Assembly: GCA_020430775.1 (NCBI GenBank)
Contig: JAGQJE010000039.1
Span: forward strand, 1 to 50,988
Reading direction: 5' to 3'
DNA length: 50,988 nt
Source of the DNA: Myxococcales bacterium
GTDB lineage: Bacteria; Myxococcota_A; Polyangia; Polyangiales; Houyiibacteriaceae
In this document: one piece after another, positions 50,507-50,988 of the stretch
Numbering within the stretch: position 1 is the stretch's first letter
Layout of the letters: every line of letters begins with the position of its first letter
Notes under the pieces: generated by a model
Seen by the model: only the letters and a program-made list of their open reading frames with translations
Told to the model about the DNA's origin: nothing
Database searches by the model: none
Program-made: the position numbers and the translations under genes

Positions 50507-50988
50507 ATGGTGCCCATCATGAAGCGTCTCGCCATCGCCGCCATCGCCCTCGTCGTCGCGCTCGGCGCCGCCATCGGGTGGAAGATCCACGCGCAAGCTC
50601 GGGCGCAGGCTGGGCCGGCCCGCGGCTCGGGCATCGTCGAGGGCACCGAGGTCGACGTCGCCGCCCGCATCGGGGCGCGCGTCGATGAGGTGCTCGTCAA
50701 GGAGGGCCAGCACGTCACCGCCGGGACGCTGCTCGCGCGGCTCGACTGCCGAGAGCCCCGCGCCGCGCTGGGCGAGGCCGCGGCGCGGCTCCGGGCCACC
50801 ATGGACGAGCGCCGGGCCGCGGAGGCCCGCGCCGAGGCGTCCGAACGTAAGCGCTCGGCCGCGTGGGCGTCGAGCCGCGCGGCGGAGGCAACGCAGGCTG
50901 CGCTCGCAGACCGCCGCGCGCTCGCCGAGCGCGACGCCGAGCGGGTCGAGGCGCTCGGGACCTACGCGTCCGAGCAGCGGCGGGACCA
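50507..50988 (+). CDS. HlyD-family membrane fusion protein (partial, cut by window end)
   Basis: The first 160 residues of a periplasmic adaptor for an efflux or secretion pump, open to the end of the window. An N-terminal membrane anchor (LAIAAIALVVALGAAIGWKI) is followed by a biotinyl-lipoyl half-motif (GSGIVEGTEVDVAARIGARV, then DEVLVKEGQHVTAGTLLARLD). An Ala/Arg/Glu-rich coiled-coil hairpin then begins. In YbhG-type systems such an adaptor precedes ABC-2 exporter genes, which would lie to the right. ATG 50507 or 50519 could be the start; neither has a Shine-Dalgarno, and TTTACT 6 nt before 50507 again suggests leaderless initiation. Confidence 0.85.
   Translation, partial: MVPIMKRLAIAAIALVVALGAAIGWKIHAQARAQAGPARGSGIVEGTEVDVAARIGARVDEVLVKEGQHVTAGTLLARLDCREPRAALGEAAARLRATMDERRAAEARAEASERKRSAAWASSRAAEATQAALADRRALAERDAERVEALGTYASEQRRD

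Overview
The window is a very GC-rich, gene-dense piece of bacterial chromosome. Its style suggests a myxobacterium-like member of the Myxococcota (perhaps Polyangiales), though no marker gene here proves this. The signs are: several AMP-forming acyl ligases and crotonases, a WS/DGAT acyltransferase, an activator joining FHA, GAF and sigma-54 domains, a lipoprotein with a 'C-x(5)-C-x(4)-C' cysteine motif typical of that group, and a large class II ribonucleotide reductase. About 40 genes are supported. No rRNA, tRNA, CRISPR, prophage or transposase gene was seen.

Layout. (1) 87-6911, plus strand: seven genes, mostly joined by ATGA/GTGA overlaps. They encode a polysaccharide pyruvyl transferase, crotonase, acyl carrier protein, AMP ligase, diacylglycerol/ceramide-type lipid kinase, PlsC-type acyltransferase and TetR regulator. 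This looks like an uncharacterised envelope-lipid pathway and is the best candidate in the window for an undescribed system. (2) 6982-13066: a membrane-anchored PIG-L deacetylase; a minus-strand trio of MatB-like ligase, GalT and GT61 glycosyltransferase; and prmC. (3) 13115-18349, minus strand: a zinc-type operon (outer-membrane barrel, binding protein, ATPase, permease) bracketed by two close VOC-family paralogues. (4) 18582-26587: a LolC/E permease with a repeat-rich periplasmic insert, a crotonase lacking both usual glutamates, a CPA2 antiporter and mfd. (5) 26662-33530, minus strand: a FadD-type ligase, then a K+ uptake group (TrkH with a long N-terminal extension, TrkA, a kinase-less membrane sensor) behind a WS/DGAT gene. 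(6) 33830-40040: a GMC oxidoreductase, nrdJ behind two NrdR-like boxes, and an orphan DNA methyltransferase. (7) 40348-50988: an FHA-GAF-sigma-54 activator, two coupled lipoproteins, a crotonase, DUF202, Dtd, a Ca2+/Na+ exchanger, a patatin, QueE, and a TetR/HlyD pair cut by the window end.

Non-coding structure is unusual. Degenerate CCCGNN hexamer arrays occupy at least four intergenic gaps. One is interrupted by a 123-bp element with 20-bp inverted ends. Many genes without a Shine-Dalgarno sequence have a TAnnnT-like -10 box only 6-11 nt before the start codon, which points to leaderless mRNAs. Start codons were chosen by eye from overlaps, Shine-Dalgarno sequences and these boxes. Functional calls rest on recognised motifs, not database searches.
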